DNA from: Niveispirillum irakense DSM 11586
GTDB taxonomy: Bacteria > Pseudomonadota > Alphaproteobacteria > Azospirillales > Azospirillaceae
NCBI RefSeq assembly: GCF_000429645.1
Contig: NZ_KE386934.1
Coordinates: 62,001 to 126,000 of the forward strand
Direction: 5' to 3'
DNA length: 64,000 nucleotides
A model generated the notes under the pieces. The model had not been told where the DNA came from. It did no database searches and worked only from the letters and a program-made list of their open reading frames with translations. The first letter of the stretch is position 1. Each line of letters starts with the position of its first letter. Of this stretch, positions 43,007 to 52,623 are shown piece by piece. Position numbers and translations under genes: made by a program.

Positions 43007-44956
43007 TCAACGGCCAAAGCCAACAGGATAGAGCGGATCGGCACTGTCATGCGGCAGGGCCGGCGATTGTGCCCGCACGGCGGCCATGGTGGCCGGCAGT
43101 TCGAAAGGCAATTTACCCATAGGCGCCACTTTACCGGTCAGCGCATCGAACAGGGCGGCATCGGTGATGCCGAATTCCCCAATCAAGGTGGCGGCATGGG
43201 GCTTGATGTTGGTCAGGATGGCGGGCCGGTCGAGATAGATGGTCAGGATGACCGGCACCTTTGCCGCCGCTTGGCGAACCAGCGTCAGCCCGGCATCGCC
43301 TTCCTTGAAATCCAGGTCCCCCTCATGCTGCATCCGACCGAAGAAGAAGCCCGGATGCAGGGTCTGGAAGGGGGCCTTTAACCGGATCAAGGCGATATCC
43401 GCCTCATCCAGACTGGCGGCGATGGTGAAACCGGCGGCTTTAGCCGTCGCCGCATCCACCCCATAGATGAACAGGCGCTTGCCACCCCCCGCCGGCAGCG
43501 GGGCCGGCCCCAGCCGGTTTTCCAGCATCACCAGCGACTTGGCCTGCGTGGCGCGGCCCTCCGCCACGACATCGGCGCGGCCGACGATGGTGGCAGCGGC
43601 AGCCGGATCGACGAACGGATTTTCAAACAATCCCTGTTCGAACTTCAAGGTCATGATGGTGGCCACCGCCTCGTTGAGGCGGGCTTCAGGCAGTAATTTC
43701 TGCTCCACCGCCGCCAGCAGCGGCAACCCATCATTGACGCCGCCGAACTGGTCGATCCCGGCCAGCATCCCCTTGGCAAAGCGTTGCGGCTGGGTCAGAT
43801 CCTCCACCCCCCAGGGGGTAGCGATATCCTTGGGCTGCTGCGGCGGGTTGCCGGTACGGCAGCTTTCATTGCAGTCATTGGTGATGGCCCAGTCCGACAG
43901 GATCAGGCCCTTGAATTTATGGGTGCCGCGCAGCAGGTCGATCAGCATCTGCTTGTTATAGCCGCCGCTGACCGGCTCCACCGGTTTGCCTTCCAGGCTC
44001 AACCCTTTCTGGATGGTATAGGTGGGCATGATGCCGGTGGCCCCGGCCTCAAACGCGCCCTGGAAGGCGGCGACGTGGCGGTCGAAACCGCCTTTGGTGA
44101 AATCGGTGAAGCGGCCATAGTAATTATGCCCGTCATAGCCATCGATCTGGGCGCCATAGCCGACCCAGTGCTTCACCACCGTGGCGACACCGCCCGGTGC
44201 CAGCCCCGTATCGGCCCCCTGCATCCCCTGCACATAGGCCTTCACCTGGGCGCTGACACGGGCCGGGTCTTCTCCGAACGTGCCATTGATGCGCGACCAG
44301 CGCGGCTCGGTCGCCAGATCGGCCTGGGGCGAGAGCGCCATCTGGATACCGACCGCACGATATTCCGCCCGGACCAGATCGGCAAAGCGCCGGGTCAGTG
44401 CCGGATCGTTCAGCGCGCCGAAGCCCAGCGTCTCCGGCCATTGCGAAAAGCCGCTGGCCGCGACGCTGGCCCCACCCAGCACCTGGAAGTGGTTGCGCGG
44501 ATCGGTGCTGATGGTCAGCGGAATGCCAAGGCGCGTACCGGCGGCGATCCCCTGCAGGCGGTTATTCTCCGCCGCAAAATCAGCCGGCGCGATGGCCATG
44601 CGGGTGATCAGGGAGTTGAGATGCTGGTCCCGGATGATAGCTTGTGCCGCCGTCATATCATAGGCGGGACCGGATGCCATGGGGCCACCCTGGATGGGGG
44701 CGGTGCCATGCACCCCCGCCCCCGCCTTTTCTGCCAGCGTCATTCGCGCCACCAGATCGGCAGCGCGAACCTCAGGCGACAGGCGCCAATCCTCATAAGG
44801 ATTAAGCGTGCCATCGCGGTTCAGATCGCGGAAGGAAAGTCCCTCCACGGTCAGGAGCGGTTGCCCTTCGGGCAGGGCCGGCTGTTGCGGGGCGGCAAGT
44901 GCCGTGCCCGAATACAGCATCAGGGCCAGCAAGGACAGGTGGGGGAGACGGCGCAT
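43007..44956 (-). CDS. Secreted glycoside hydrolase family 3, EF-hand-like N-terminus
   Basis: A 649-residue periplasmic GH3 enzyme with signal peptide (1-22, TALA-AP). A DLNRDGTLNPYEDW segment (44-57) just after it is a calcium-loop-like motif seen at the N-terminus of this GH3 subgroup. The barrel domain carries VVKHWVGYG and the nucleophile D355 in LILSDWA; the second domain ends with GKLPFELPAT. Likely activities are beta-glucosidase, beta-xylosidase or exo-glucanase. It follows the other GH3 gene by 14 bases. Confidence 0.9.
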   Translation of the reverse strand: MRRLPHLSLLALMLYSGTALAAPQQPALPEGQPLLTVEGLSFRDLNRDGTLNPYEDWRLSPEVRAADLVARMTLAEKAGAGVHGTAPIQGGPMASGPAYDMTAAQAIIRDQHLNSLITRMAIAPADFAAENNRLQGIAAGTRLGIPLTISTDPRNHFQVLGGASVAASGFSQWPETLGFGALNDPALTRRFADLVRAEYRAVGIQMALSPQADLATEPRWSRINGTFGEDPARVSAQVKAYVQGMQGADTGLAPGGVATVVKHWVGYGAQIDGYDGHNYYGRFTDFTKGGFDRHVAAFQGAFEAGATGIMPTYTIQKGLSLEGKPVEPVSGGYNKQMLIDLLRGTHKFKGLILSDWAITNDCNESCRTGNPPQQPKDIATPWGVEDLTQPQRFAKGMLAGIDQFGGVNDGLPLLAAVEQKLLPEARLNEAVATIMTLKFEQGLFENPFVDPAAAATIVGRADVVAEGRATQAKSLVMLENRLGPAPLPAGGGKRLFIYGVDAATAKAAGFTIAASLDEADIALIRLKAPFQTLHPGFFFGRMQHEGDLDFKEGDAGLTLVRQAAAKVPVILTIYLDRPAILTNIKPHAATLIGEFGITDAALFDALTGKVAPMGKLPFELPATMAAVRAQSPALPHDSADPLYPVGFGR

Positions 44957-44970
44957 GGTGTCGCTCCTTC

Positions 44971-47178
44971 TTATGGCTTCAAGGTACGCTGGCTGACGCG
45001 GGCCTTGCCCGACAGCACAGTCATGGTCGCCGACCGGCCGACCACCACGTCATAATCACCGCCGTCGATCCGCCATTGGTGGCCCTGCTCGTCAAAGCGG
45101 GCCAGCAGGCGCGGATCGGCCTTGATGGTCACGGTGCGGCGTTCGCCCGGCTTCAGGTCGATTTTCTCGAACCCGATCAGGCGCTGCAGCTTCTGGCCAT
45201 TGGCGCCCGCCAGATAAATCTGCGGCGCATCCTTACCCTGCAGCTTGCCGGTATTGGTGACCTGGAAGCTGACTTCCAGCGTCTCCCCGCCTTTCACCTT
45301 CAGCTTGTCATAGGCAAAGGTGGTGTAGGACAGGCCATGACCAAACGGGAATAGCGGCTTCATGCCCTTGGCCGCAAAACGACGATAGCCCACGTCGGAC
45401 CCCTCCTCGTAAACGACATCGAACTGCTGTTTTTCCGGCAGGTTCCAGCCCGGCACTTCGGGGTGGGGATATTGGTCAGCGCTCGCCGGGAAGGTCAACG
45501 GCAGGCGGCCCGACGGGTTGGTCTTGCCAACTAGAATATCGGCAATCGCCTCCCCGCCCTTCTGCCCGCTATACCAGGCAGAGACAATGGCCCCCACCTT
45601 GTCCTTCCACGGCATCAGCACCGGCCCGCCGGTCTGCAGCACGATGACGGCATTGGGGTTGGCCTCTGCCACCGCCTCAATCAGCGCATCCTGGCCCTGG
45701 GGAAGCTTCAGATCATAGGCATCCATCCCTTCCGACATCCACTGGTTGGCGAAAAGGATGACGATATCGGACTGTCTGGCCAGCGCGGCGGCGGCAGCCG
45801 GATAACGACCATCATTGAAGCGGATGGTGGCGTTGGGCAACCTTTCCTTCAGCGCCTTCAGCGGCGAGGAATTATGGTAGGCTTGGCGCAGAAACGCGGC
45901 GAGCATCCCCTCACCCCCGACCGGGATGACAACCGGATTGCCGCCGACGCTGGTAACCTGGGACGAACCGGCACCCGACAGCACACCCTGATCGGCAAAG
46001 CCGCCGATGACCGCGATCTTCTGTGACCCTGCTGCAAGCGGCAGCAGCCCCTTGTCATTGGCCAGCAGCACGATGCCTTCGTCGGCTACCTGTTTGGCAA
46101 TGGCCGCATGGGCATCCAGATCGACCACCGGCTTGCCGGGCTTGCCGTCGAAAAAGCCGGCGGCGAACATGGATCGCAAGATGCGGCGGGACATGTCGGA
46201 CAGGCGCTCTGCCGGGATAGTGCCCGCGGCGGCCGCCTCTTTCAACAGGTCACCGAACCAGATTTTCTCGTCAAGCTGCTGGCCGGACTGCTGGTCCAGG
46301 CCTTTCAGGGCGAAATCGGTGGCGCGGACGGCGCCCCAATCCGACATGACCCAACCCTTATAGCCCCAATCCCCCTTCAGCACCTTGTTCAGCAAATGGT
46401 CATTGCCGCAGGAATAGGCGCCATTCACCAGATTATAGGCGCACATGACGGAGCCAGGCTGGCCACGTTCAATGGCAATCTGGAAGGCCAGCAGGTCGCT
46501 TTCCCTGTGTGCTGCCTCATCAATCACCGAATTGGCCCAATGGCGATTGGTCTCCTGACCGTTCAGGCTGAAATGCTTGACGGTGGAGATGATGTTCTGG
46601 CTTTGGATGCCGCGGATGCTCTCCCCGGCCAGGATGCCGGCCAGCAGCGGATCTTCGCCCAGATATTCAAAATTGCGGCCGTTGCGCGGGTCGCGCGCCA
46701 GATTGGCGCCACCGGCCAGCAGCACGTTGAAACCCTTGGAGGCCGCTTCCTTGGCGATGGCGGCACCGCCATCGTAGGAGAGTTTGGGATTGAAGGTGGA
46801 TGCCAGTGCCAGACCGGATGGCAAGGCGGTAGCCGTATCGCCCGGCCGTACATTCATGGGATTGGTCACGCCCAGGCTGGCGTCGGTTTCCTTCAGCGCC
46901 GGGATGCCCAGACGCGGCACGCCGGGAATATAACCGGCACCAGGGATGGCCCCTTCCGGGATGGGCGGGCTGCCGGGAAAGGGCAACGGCATCGGGCCAT
47001 GCAGAAGGCTGATCCGTTCATCCAATGTCAGTTCCGCATCCAACAGACGGGCGCGCTCATCCGGGGAAAGGGACGTGTTTTGCCAAGCCCCTTTTGCCTG
47101 CGCCATGGCACCACCGGCAAAAGCTGTCAGACAGAGACTGGTGGCCAGGGCCGCCTTGAATAATTGATGAACCTTCAT
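44971..47178 (-). CDS. Secreted glycoside hydrolase family 3, BglX-like with fibronectin-III end
   Basis: A 735-residue periplasmic enzyme: signal peptide (1-26, AMA-QA), GH3 barrel with KHFSLNGQETNRHW and nucleophile D280 in GWVMSDWGA, GH3 C-terminal domain (GGEAIADILVGKTNPSGRLP), PFGHGLSYTTFAY and a fibronectin-type-III-like last domain (from about residue 640). This layout fits BglX-type beta-glucosidases that release glucose, or xylose, from the non-reducing end of short chains. It follows the TonB receptor gene after a large hairpin. Confidence 0.92.
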   Translation of the reverse strand: MKVHQLFKAALATSLCLTAFAGGAMAQAKGAWQNTSLSPDERARLLDAELTLDERISLLHGPMPLPFPGSPPIPEGAIPGAGYIPGVPRLGIPALKETDASLGVTNPMNVRPGDTATALPSGLALASTFNPKLSYDGGAAIAKEAASKGFNVLLAGGANLARDPRNGRNFEYLGEDPLLAGILAGESIRGIQSQNIISTVKHFSLNGQETNRHWANSVIDEAAHRESDLLAFQIAIERGQPGSVMCAYNLVNGAYSCGNDHLLNKVLKGDWGYKGWVMSDWGAVRATDFALKGLDQQSGQQLDEKIWFGDLLKEAAAAGTIPAERLSDMSRRILRSMFAAGFFDGKPGKPVVDLDAHAAIAKQVADEGIVLLANDKGLLPLAAGSQKIAVIGGFADQGVLSGAGSSQVTSVGGNPVVIPVGGEGMLAAFLRQAYHNSSPLKALKERLPNATIRFNDGRYPAAAAALARQSDIVILFANQWMSEGMDAYDLKLPQGQDALIEAVAEANPNAVIVLQTGGPVLMPWKDKVGAIVSAWYSGQKGGEAIADILVGKTNPSGRLPLTFPASADQYPHPEVPGWNLPEKQQFDVVYEEGSDVGYRRFAAKGMKPLFPFGHGLSYTTFAYDKLKVKGGETLEVSFQVTNTGKLQGKDAPQIYLAGANGQKLQRLIGFEKIDLKPGERRTVTIKADPRLLARFDEQGHQWRIDGGDYDVVVGRSATMTVLSGKARVSQRTLKP

Positions 47179-47216
47179 CGTCGATCTCTCCTGTCGCGTC
47201 TTTTAAAAATTTGCGC

Positions 47217-47258
47217 GGCGGGTTTCTGCCGGCGGCGATGCGCAGGCAGAAACCCGCC
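47217..47258 (-). terminator. 14-base-pair hairpin between the TonB receptor and GH3 genes
   Basis: Perfect arms GGCGGGTTTCTGCC / GGCAGAAACCCGCC with a 14-base loop lie 15 bases after the receptor stop. On the minus strand the hairpin is followed by GCGCAAATTTTTAAAA. It could end most transcripts after the receptor or protect its 3' end, giving more receptor than enzyme. Confidence 0.7.
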
Positions 47259-47272
47259 ACATGAAGCGGCGT

Positions 47273-49453
47273 TTAAAAATCGATGCTGAGGCGGGCACCA
47301 TAGGTACGCGGCGGGGCATAGAAATCGCCACTGCCATTGGTCGCGAAGCCGGTGGTTGCGTTGGGGTTGGAATTGGTCAGGACGTTCTCATCCTCCAGAT
47401 TGCGGACATAGGCCATTACGGTCCATCCGCCCTCGGCAGGCGCATAGGTCAGGGTCAGGTCAGTCTTGGTGAAGGCGTCCTGCTTGTTCTGTTCAAATCC
47501 ATGATATTCAAGGTACTTTGCGCTTTCGATATGGGTCTGAACCCGACCGGTCAGGCTGGCCCCGTTATCGAACTCGAACTTATGCTGGTATCCCAGATTG
47601 ATCGACCATTCCGGCGTACGGGCCATCTTGCAGCCAGAGAAATCGGCCGCACGCGGTGGCGCGCTGCTGTAATCGGCGGTGTAGCAACGCGCGATATTGG
47701 CGTTGGCATTGTTGTTGGCAAAGGCATCACCCCGCGGCAGCAGGAAATCCTTGTACCGCGCATGCAGCCAGGAAACGCTGGCATCAAAGCGATCCTGCTC
47801 CGTCAGCAGGAAATCGCCTTCCAGTTCAAGCCCGTAAATCTCCGCCTTATCGGCGTTCAGGGTGACGGTAGCATCCTGGCCGGCAATGGTGCCGATGGCC
47901 GAAATCTGGAAGTCCCGGTAATCATAATAGAAGCCCGCCAGATTGAGCTGGAGGCGGTTATCCATGAAGCGGTTCTTCACCCCCACCTCATAAGAGGTGA
48001 TGCTTTCCGGCTTGTAATCATTGGGCGGCAGGCCGTCATAGTAACCGCCTGCCTTGTAACCGGTGGCGACATTGGCGTAGGCCATGCTGCCCTCGGCCAG
48101 GTCATAATCAACGCCGGCCCGCCAATTGACCTTGTTCCACTTATTGTCGGATACGTTCAGCGTCACGGTCCCCGTGATCGCCCCGCTATTATTGGTAAAG
48201 AAGGTGCCGCCCGTGCGGCCTTTCTTATCTTCCGTGTAGCGCAGGCCGCCAGTCAGGCGCAGAGCCTCGGTCACCGACCATGTTGCCTGGCCGAAAACAG
48301 CGGTCGTTTCCGACGTTACTTCCGGCTGGATGAAGGACAGGTAATTATTATCGGCAAGGAAGATACGGAAATCGACATCATTATCTTCCTTGAAGTGATA
48401 GGCACCGATTACCCATTTCAGGCTTTCGGTATCACCGCCCAGCCGCAATTCGTTCGATGTTGTCTTATCGACACCATAAAAATAATTTGGCGCCCCGGTG
48501 ACAACATTTTCAGCATTCCGATCTTCATTGGCGTAATTGTAACTGAAAATGTAGGTCAGCTCCGCCCAATCGAGATCAAGGTTCACCTCCGCGCCGGTGC
48601 TCCAATACGTATTGTCGCGGGAGGTATTGACGGTGGACAGGCTGGTCCAGGGGCTGCTGGTCCGGGCCGGATACCCGACCTCACCGCCCCCGGCGCCACC
48701 ACGATGCAGATAATCCCCCCGCAGATTGACGGAAAGCCGCTCGGTCGGTGTCCAGAGGGCCTGAAGGCGGCCCGACTTGTCATCCTGATCGTACTTGTCA
48801 TTGCCGGCCAGGGGACCGGTTGTGATGACCTTCTGATAGCCATCATGGCGCGTGGTCTGGAAAGCGCCGCGGATGGCGAGATCCTCTTTGATCGGGACGT
48901 TCAGCACACCTGAGGTGGTCAAGGCATTGTAATTGCCATATTCGATCGCCGCGGAGCCCCCAAGCTCCTGCGTCGGCTTTTTGGTGATGACATTGATGGC
49001 ACCGGCCGTGGCGTTACGGCCATAGAGCGTCCCCTGCGGCCCGCGCAGCACCTCCACCCGGTCAATGTCATAGAACAGGGCGCCCGTGGATGTGGCACGG
49101 GCAATATAAATGCCGTCAATATGATAGGCGATAGCCGGGTCACCCACCTCGGTGACGTTGGAACTGCCAATACCACGCATGAAGACCTGTGACGCACCGG
49201 AACCGCTGCTGGTGATCTGCAGGCTGGGTACCTGGGCCGACAGGTCGACGACGCTTTTGATACCCTGGCTCGCCAGCCCCTCGCCGGTGATGGCGGAAAC
49301 CGCCAGCGGCGTTTCCTGCAGGTTCTCAGCCCGGCGCTGGGCGGTCACGACAATCTCATCCAATTGCAGTGTATCGGCCTGCTGCGCCAGAACGGGCAGC
49401 GCCGGAAGCAGGGTTGCGATAGCCGCACCGGCCATCAGACTGGATTTCCGCAT
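47273..49453 (-). CDS. TonB-dependent outer-membrane receptor of the GH3 operon
   Basis: A 726-residue receptor starting at the ATG at 49453 (GGGAGTGAG before it; the frame is open to 49540). Signal peptide 1-23 (VLAQQA), TonB box LDEIVVTA (31-38), plug domain with VFMRGIGSSNVTEVGDPAIA and RGPQGTLYGRNATAGAIN, and a barrel ending in ARLSIDF. It heads a leftward operon with two GH3 enzymes and an esterase, so it should import the oligosaccharide these enzymes trim. Its class is the FecA-like type common in sphingomonads and relatives, different from the receptor at 37501. Confidence 0.93.
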   Translation of the reverse strand: MRKSSLMAGAAIATLLPALPVLAQQADTLQLDEIVVTAQRRAENLQETPLAVSAITGEGLASQGIKSVVDLSAQVPSLQITSSGSGASQVFMRGIGSSNVTEVGDPAIAYHIDGIYIARATSTGALFYDIDRVEVLRGPQGTLYGRNATAGAINVITKKPTQELGGSAAIEYGNYNALTTSGVLNVPIKEDLAIRGAFQTTRHDGYQKVITTGPLAGNDKYDQDDKSGRLQALWTPTERLSVNLRGDYLHRGGAGGGEVGYPARTSSPWTSLSTVNTSRDNTYWSTGAEVNLDLDWAELTYIFSYNYANEDRNAENVVTGAPNYFYGVDKTTSNELRLGGDTESLKWVIGAYHFKEDNDVDFRIFLADNNYLSFIQPEVTSETTAVFGQATWSVTEALRLTGGLRYTEDKKGRTGGTFFTNNSGAITGTVTLNVSDNKWNKVNWRAGVDYDLAEGSMAYANVATGYKAGGYYDGLPPNDYKPESITSYEVGVKNRFMDNRLQLNLAGFYYDYRDFQISAIGTIAGQDATVTLNADKAEIYGLELEGDFLLTEQDRFDASVSWLHARYKDFLLPRGDAFANNNANANIARCYTADYSSAPPRAADFSGCKMARTPEWSINLGYQHKFEFDNGASLTGRVQTHIESAKYLEYHGFEQNKQDAFTKTDLTLTYAPAEGGWTVMAYVRNLEDENVLTNSNPNATTGFATNGSGDFYAPPRTYGARLSIDF

Positions 49454-49914
49454 TTGTCTCACTCCCACTATCGTTTTTGCTGTTTTTGGGAAGCGCGCGC
49501 ACCTTTCCATTCGCCGACCTGCCATGGGTCGAACGGCCAAACAAAGACGCCAAAGGGAACCGGGAAAGGGACTATTCCCGGATCAACTGGACGTCAGATA
49601 TGGAGACGCAACCTCGCAAGAGGCGCGCCCTTTGGACGGCGAAATGGTAACAAGAACGCTCACTCCCCTGCCTGGTCCCGTTATCGGGATCTCATGCATG
49701 TGACAGAACACCACTTGTGACAGCGTTGTCCCCCACTATATGTTTGCCGGAAACTGTCCGGAATTGTTACGTAACATAATTTGTGGTGCCGAACAACACG
49801 AAATGTCCAACGTTGTCCCCTTCCTTTTTTCTGATAATTTCTCAGAAATCCAGCAGGGGGTAATTTTAAGCCGGAAAATATCGCAAATAAGCGGCTTGGC
49901 AGGGGGAACAGGCG
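49454..49914. promoter_or_regulatory. Divergent control region with LacI-type palindromes; no gene
   Basis: 461 bases between the TonB receptor and LacI-family genes, AT-richer than the coding DNA. GACAGCGTTGTC (49719-49730) and TCCAACGTTGTC (49806-49817) match the palindrome GACAACGTTGTC at 11 and 10 of 12 positions. A perfect palindrome TGTTACGTAACA lies at 49765-49776 between them. Central CG steps of this kind are typical for LacI-family operators. The regulator gene is preceded by a ribosome site AGGGGGA. Confidence 0.65.
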
Positions 49915-50955
49915 TTGAGCAAACCTACCATTCATGATGTGGCCCGGGTGGCCGGTTATTCCATCAAAACCGTGTCGCGCGTGCTGAATGGCGAACCCAA
50001 GGCCAGCCCCGCCACGCGGGAAAAAGTCATGGCCGCCGTGGCAGCCTTGAATTATTCGCCCAACCTGTCGGCCCGCAGCCTGTCCGGCTTGCGCAATTAC
50101 ATGATGGCTTTCGTCCTGGGCAGCAATTTGGACAACCCTTCGGAATCGCTGCAAAACGAATATATCTCGGCTTTGCAGGTGGGCGCCGTCATGGCGGCAC
50201 GGGAAGCGGGATATCACCTGCTGGTGGAACCGCTGGGCATGGCGGCGGAAGGTTTTGAGGAGCGGACGCGGCGCCTGATCGCCATGCCGGCGGTGGATGG
50301 TTTCATCTTCATGCCCGGGCTGGCGGATAATCCGGTTCTGCTGGAATTGCTGGTGCAGCGGCCGGGAACCTATGTCCGCGTCAGCCCCGGCCGGGAGGTG
50401 CCATCGCTGCCCGCCATGGTCCGTATTGACGATTATCAGGCCGCGTTCGACATGACGCGCCATCTGCTGGACCTGGGGCATCGTCGTATCGCCTTCATCC
50501 AGGGCCTGCCCGATTTCGGATCGGCTGAGGCCCGGTTCAACGCATTCTGCGCAGCAATGGCCCCCCATGGCGGCCATGATCCGGCGCTGCTGCGAAGCGG
50601 CGATTATCGTTTGGCAAGCGGCAGGGAAGCGGCAGAGAGCTTGCTCTCCCTCCCCGAACCGCCCACCGCGATCTTTGCCGCCAATGATGCGATGGCGCTG
50701 GGCGCGATGGCGGTGGCCCATCACCGGGGGATACGGGTGCCCGATGATCTTTCCATCGCCGGTATCGACGATATCCCCATGGCCGCCGCCGTCTGGCCCT
50801 CCCTCACCACGGTCCGCCAGCCGCTGGTCGCGATGGGAAAGGCAGCGGCGCATTATATCATCGCCCGCTCCGAAGGACGGCATGACGCCCCCCTGCCGGG
50901 CACGTTCCGTCATGAGGTAGTGATGCGGGAATCCACCGCCCCGCCAAGAGGCTGA
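49915..50955 (+). CDS. LacI-family transcriptional regulator
   Basis: A 346-residue repressor starting at TTG (49915). The helix-turn-helix and hinge helix are clear ([20 protein letters not shown] at 6-25, then [11 protein letters not shown]), followed by the two-lobed sugar-binding domain ([40 protein letters not shown]). It is divergent from the TonB-receptor/GH3 operon and convergent with the GH43 gene, so it most likely represses the locus until a sugar, such as xylose or a disaccharide, binds. It should also control itself through the palindromes upstream. Confidence 0.93.
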   Translation: MSKPTIHDVARVAGYSIKTVSRVLNGEPKASPATREKVMAAVAALNYSPNLSARSLSGLRNYMMAFVLGSNLDNPSESLQNEYISALQVGAVMAAREAGYHLLVEPLGMAAEGFEERTRRLIAMPAVDGFIFMPGLADNPVLLELLVQRPGTYVRVSPGREVPSLPAMVRIDDYQAAFDMTRHLLDLGHRRIAFIQGLPDFGSAEARFNAFCAAMAPHGGHDPALLRSGDYRLASGREAAESLLSLPEPPTAIFAANDAMALGAMAVAHHRGIRVPDDLSIAGIDDIPMAAAVWPSLTTVRQPLVAMGKAAAHYIIARSEGRHDAPLPGTFRHEVVMRESTAPPRG

Positions 50956-50991
50956 CCAGCTCCCGGTTAAAAGGACAGGCGGATTACCCCA

Positions 50992-52623
50992 TTATCTGCA
51001 GGTTGGATCCGCGCGATAATCCCGCTCCTGATAATCAAACCAGTCGAAATCAGCGCTTACACCGCTGCCGGCCATATCCTGGCAGGCCATGCCAATGAAG
51101 GCGCCGGTGAAGTTCGGCGCGCCGGGGCTTGTCGCCTCATCCGACAGGATGCTGGCATCAAAGATCCGGGGCAGCCAGACCCAATCCCCGTCCGGAAGCC
51201 GGAAGGCGAAGCGCAGCCGTTCATAGTCGAGCTCTGCCCGCAGGATGATCGGCCCCTCCGGGATCGGGATCATCTCGGTAAAAGCATCGGCCTGGGTTGA
51301 ATCCGGCAGGGCCGACATGACACGGATATGGCGGCCCCGCGCCTCGTCGTGGCTGACATAAAGATAATGGAATTTGCTGCCGCCATAATAGCAGACAAGC
51401 CCGGCCATCTGCTGGAAGTGGCGGGGATGGAAATCCATAAAGGTCGCTACGGACACACAGAAAGCCTGTTGCCGCCTTGCGACCAGCGCCTGACGGAACT
51501 GGCTGCCGATCGTCTCCCGCCCATAAAGCCGCAACCAGCCTGGCCGGGCGAACAGGCTGAACAGCTCTTCCGGATGGGGAGAGCGCAGCCATTGGAAATC
51601 CAGCGGCAGGCTTGGATCATCAAAGTCCGACCGGGCGGGAGCCGTCGGGAAAGGATGTGCCGGCAGGCCAGGCGAGGGCGTGGTCAGGCTTGGCAGGCCC
51701 TGCCCGTCCATGGTCCGCAGCCAGCCATCATCACCCCAGACCATGCGCTGGATTGCCGTTTCCCGCCCCAGCACACAGCGGCCCCGGTTGGGCAAGGGGC
51801 GGCCACACAGATAGACGGCATAGGTTTCCCCCTCTGCCGTTTCCACCAGATCGGCATGGCCGGCGCGTTGCAGCGGCGCATCGGGCCGGTTGAAGGATGT
51901 GAGGATATGGGTGTCAGGATGCAGTTCGTAAGGGCCGTCAATCGACCGGGACCGGGCCATGGTCACCGCATGGTTCCAGCCCGTACCGCCTTCCGCCGTC
52001 AGCAGATAGTACCAGCCGTCGCGCTTATAGAGATGGGGGGCTTCTGTCAGGCCCAGGGCCGTGCCGGGGAAGATCACCCGCCGCTCCCCCACCAAAGCGC
52101 GGGCTTGTGGGGAATATTCCTGCAGGACAATACCGGCAAAGCGGTTATGGCCGGGGCGATGGTCCCACAGCATGTTGAGCAGATATTTCCGCCCATCCTC
52201 ATCATGGAACAGGGAGGGGTCGAACCCGCTGCTGTTGAGGAAGACCGGATCGGACCATTCGCCGTCGATCCGGTCACAGGTCACCAGATAATTATGGAAG
52301 TCGCGCAGCGAGGCGCCCGACGCGCCGCCGACACTGGTGCGGCCATAGCGTTTCACATCGGTATAGATCAGATGGAACAGCCCGTCGGCATGGGTCAAGC
52401 ACGGCGCCCAGACGCCGCAGGAATCGGGCGCCCCCAGCATGTTCAACTGGCTTTCCCGTCTCAGCGGCCGCGTCAGCAGTCGCCAATGCACCAGATCGCG
52501 CGAATGGTGGATCTGGACGCCGGGAAACCATTCAAAGGTGGAGGTGGCGATATAATAATCTGCCCCCACGCGCACGATGGACGGGTCCGGGTTGAAACCG
52601 GGCAGGATGGGATTGCGGATCAT
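50992..52623 (-). CDS. xynB: Cytoplasmic GH43 beta-xylosidase
   Basis: A 543-residue enzyme without a signal peptide. The GH43 five-bladed propeller carries the catalytic triad D13 (NPDPS), D135 (FDPSLF) and E194 (LTEAPHLYK), and the C-terminal 200 residues form the beta-sandwich typical of the GH43_11 xylosidases such as Bacillus XynB. It should split xylobiose and short xylo-oligosaccharides inside the cell. Its start overlaps the stop of the upstream MFS permease gene by four bases, so transport and hydrolysis are coupled. Confidence 0.92.
   Translation of the reverse strand: MIRNPILPGFNPDPSIVRVGADYYIATSTFEWFPGVQIHHSRDLVHWRLLTRPLRRESQLNMLGAPDSCGVWAPCLTHADGLFHLIYTDVKRYGRTSVGGASGASLRDFHNYLVTCDRIDGEWSDPVFLNSSGFDPSLFHDEDGRKYLLNMLWDHRPGHNRFAGIVLQEYSPQARALVGERRVIFPGTALGLTEAPHLYKRDGWYYLLTAEGGTGWNHAVTMARSRSIDGPYELHPDTHILTSFNRPDAPLQRAGHADLVETAEGETYAVYLCGRPLPNRGRCVLGRETAIQRMVWGDDGWLRTMDGQGLPSLTTPSPGLPAHPFPTAPARSDFDDPSLPLDFQWLRSPHPEELFSLFARPGWLRLYGRETIGSQFRQALVARRQQAFCVSVATFMDFHPRHFQQMAGLVCYYGGSKFHYLYVSHDEARGRHIRVMSALPDSTQADAFTEMIPIPEGPIILRAELDYERLRFAFRLPDGDWVWLPRIFDASILSDEATSPGAPNFTGAFIGMACQDMAGSGVSADFDWFDYQERDYRADPTCR

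Noticed and set aside
43819-43826. GGTAGCG inside a GH3 gene as a further XylR site
   Set aside because: Only a half-site within coding sequence, without the second arm.
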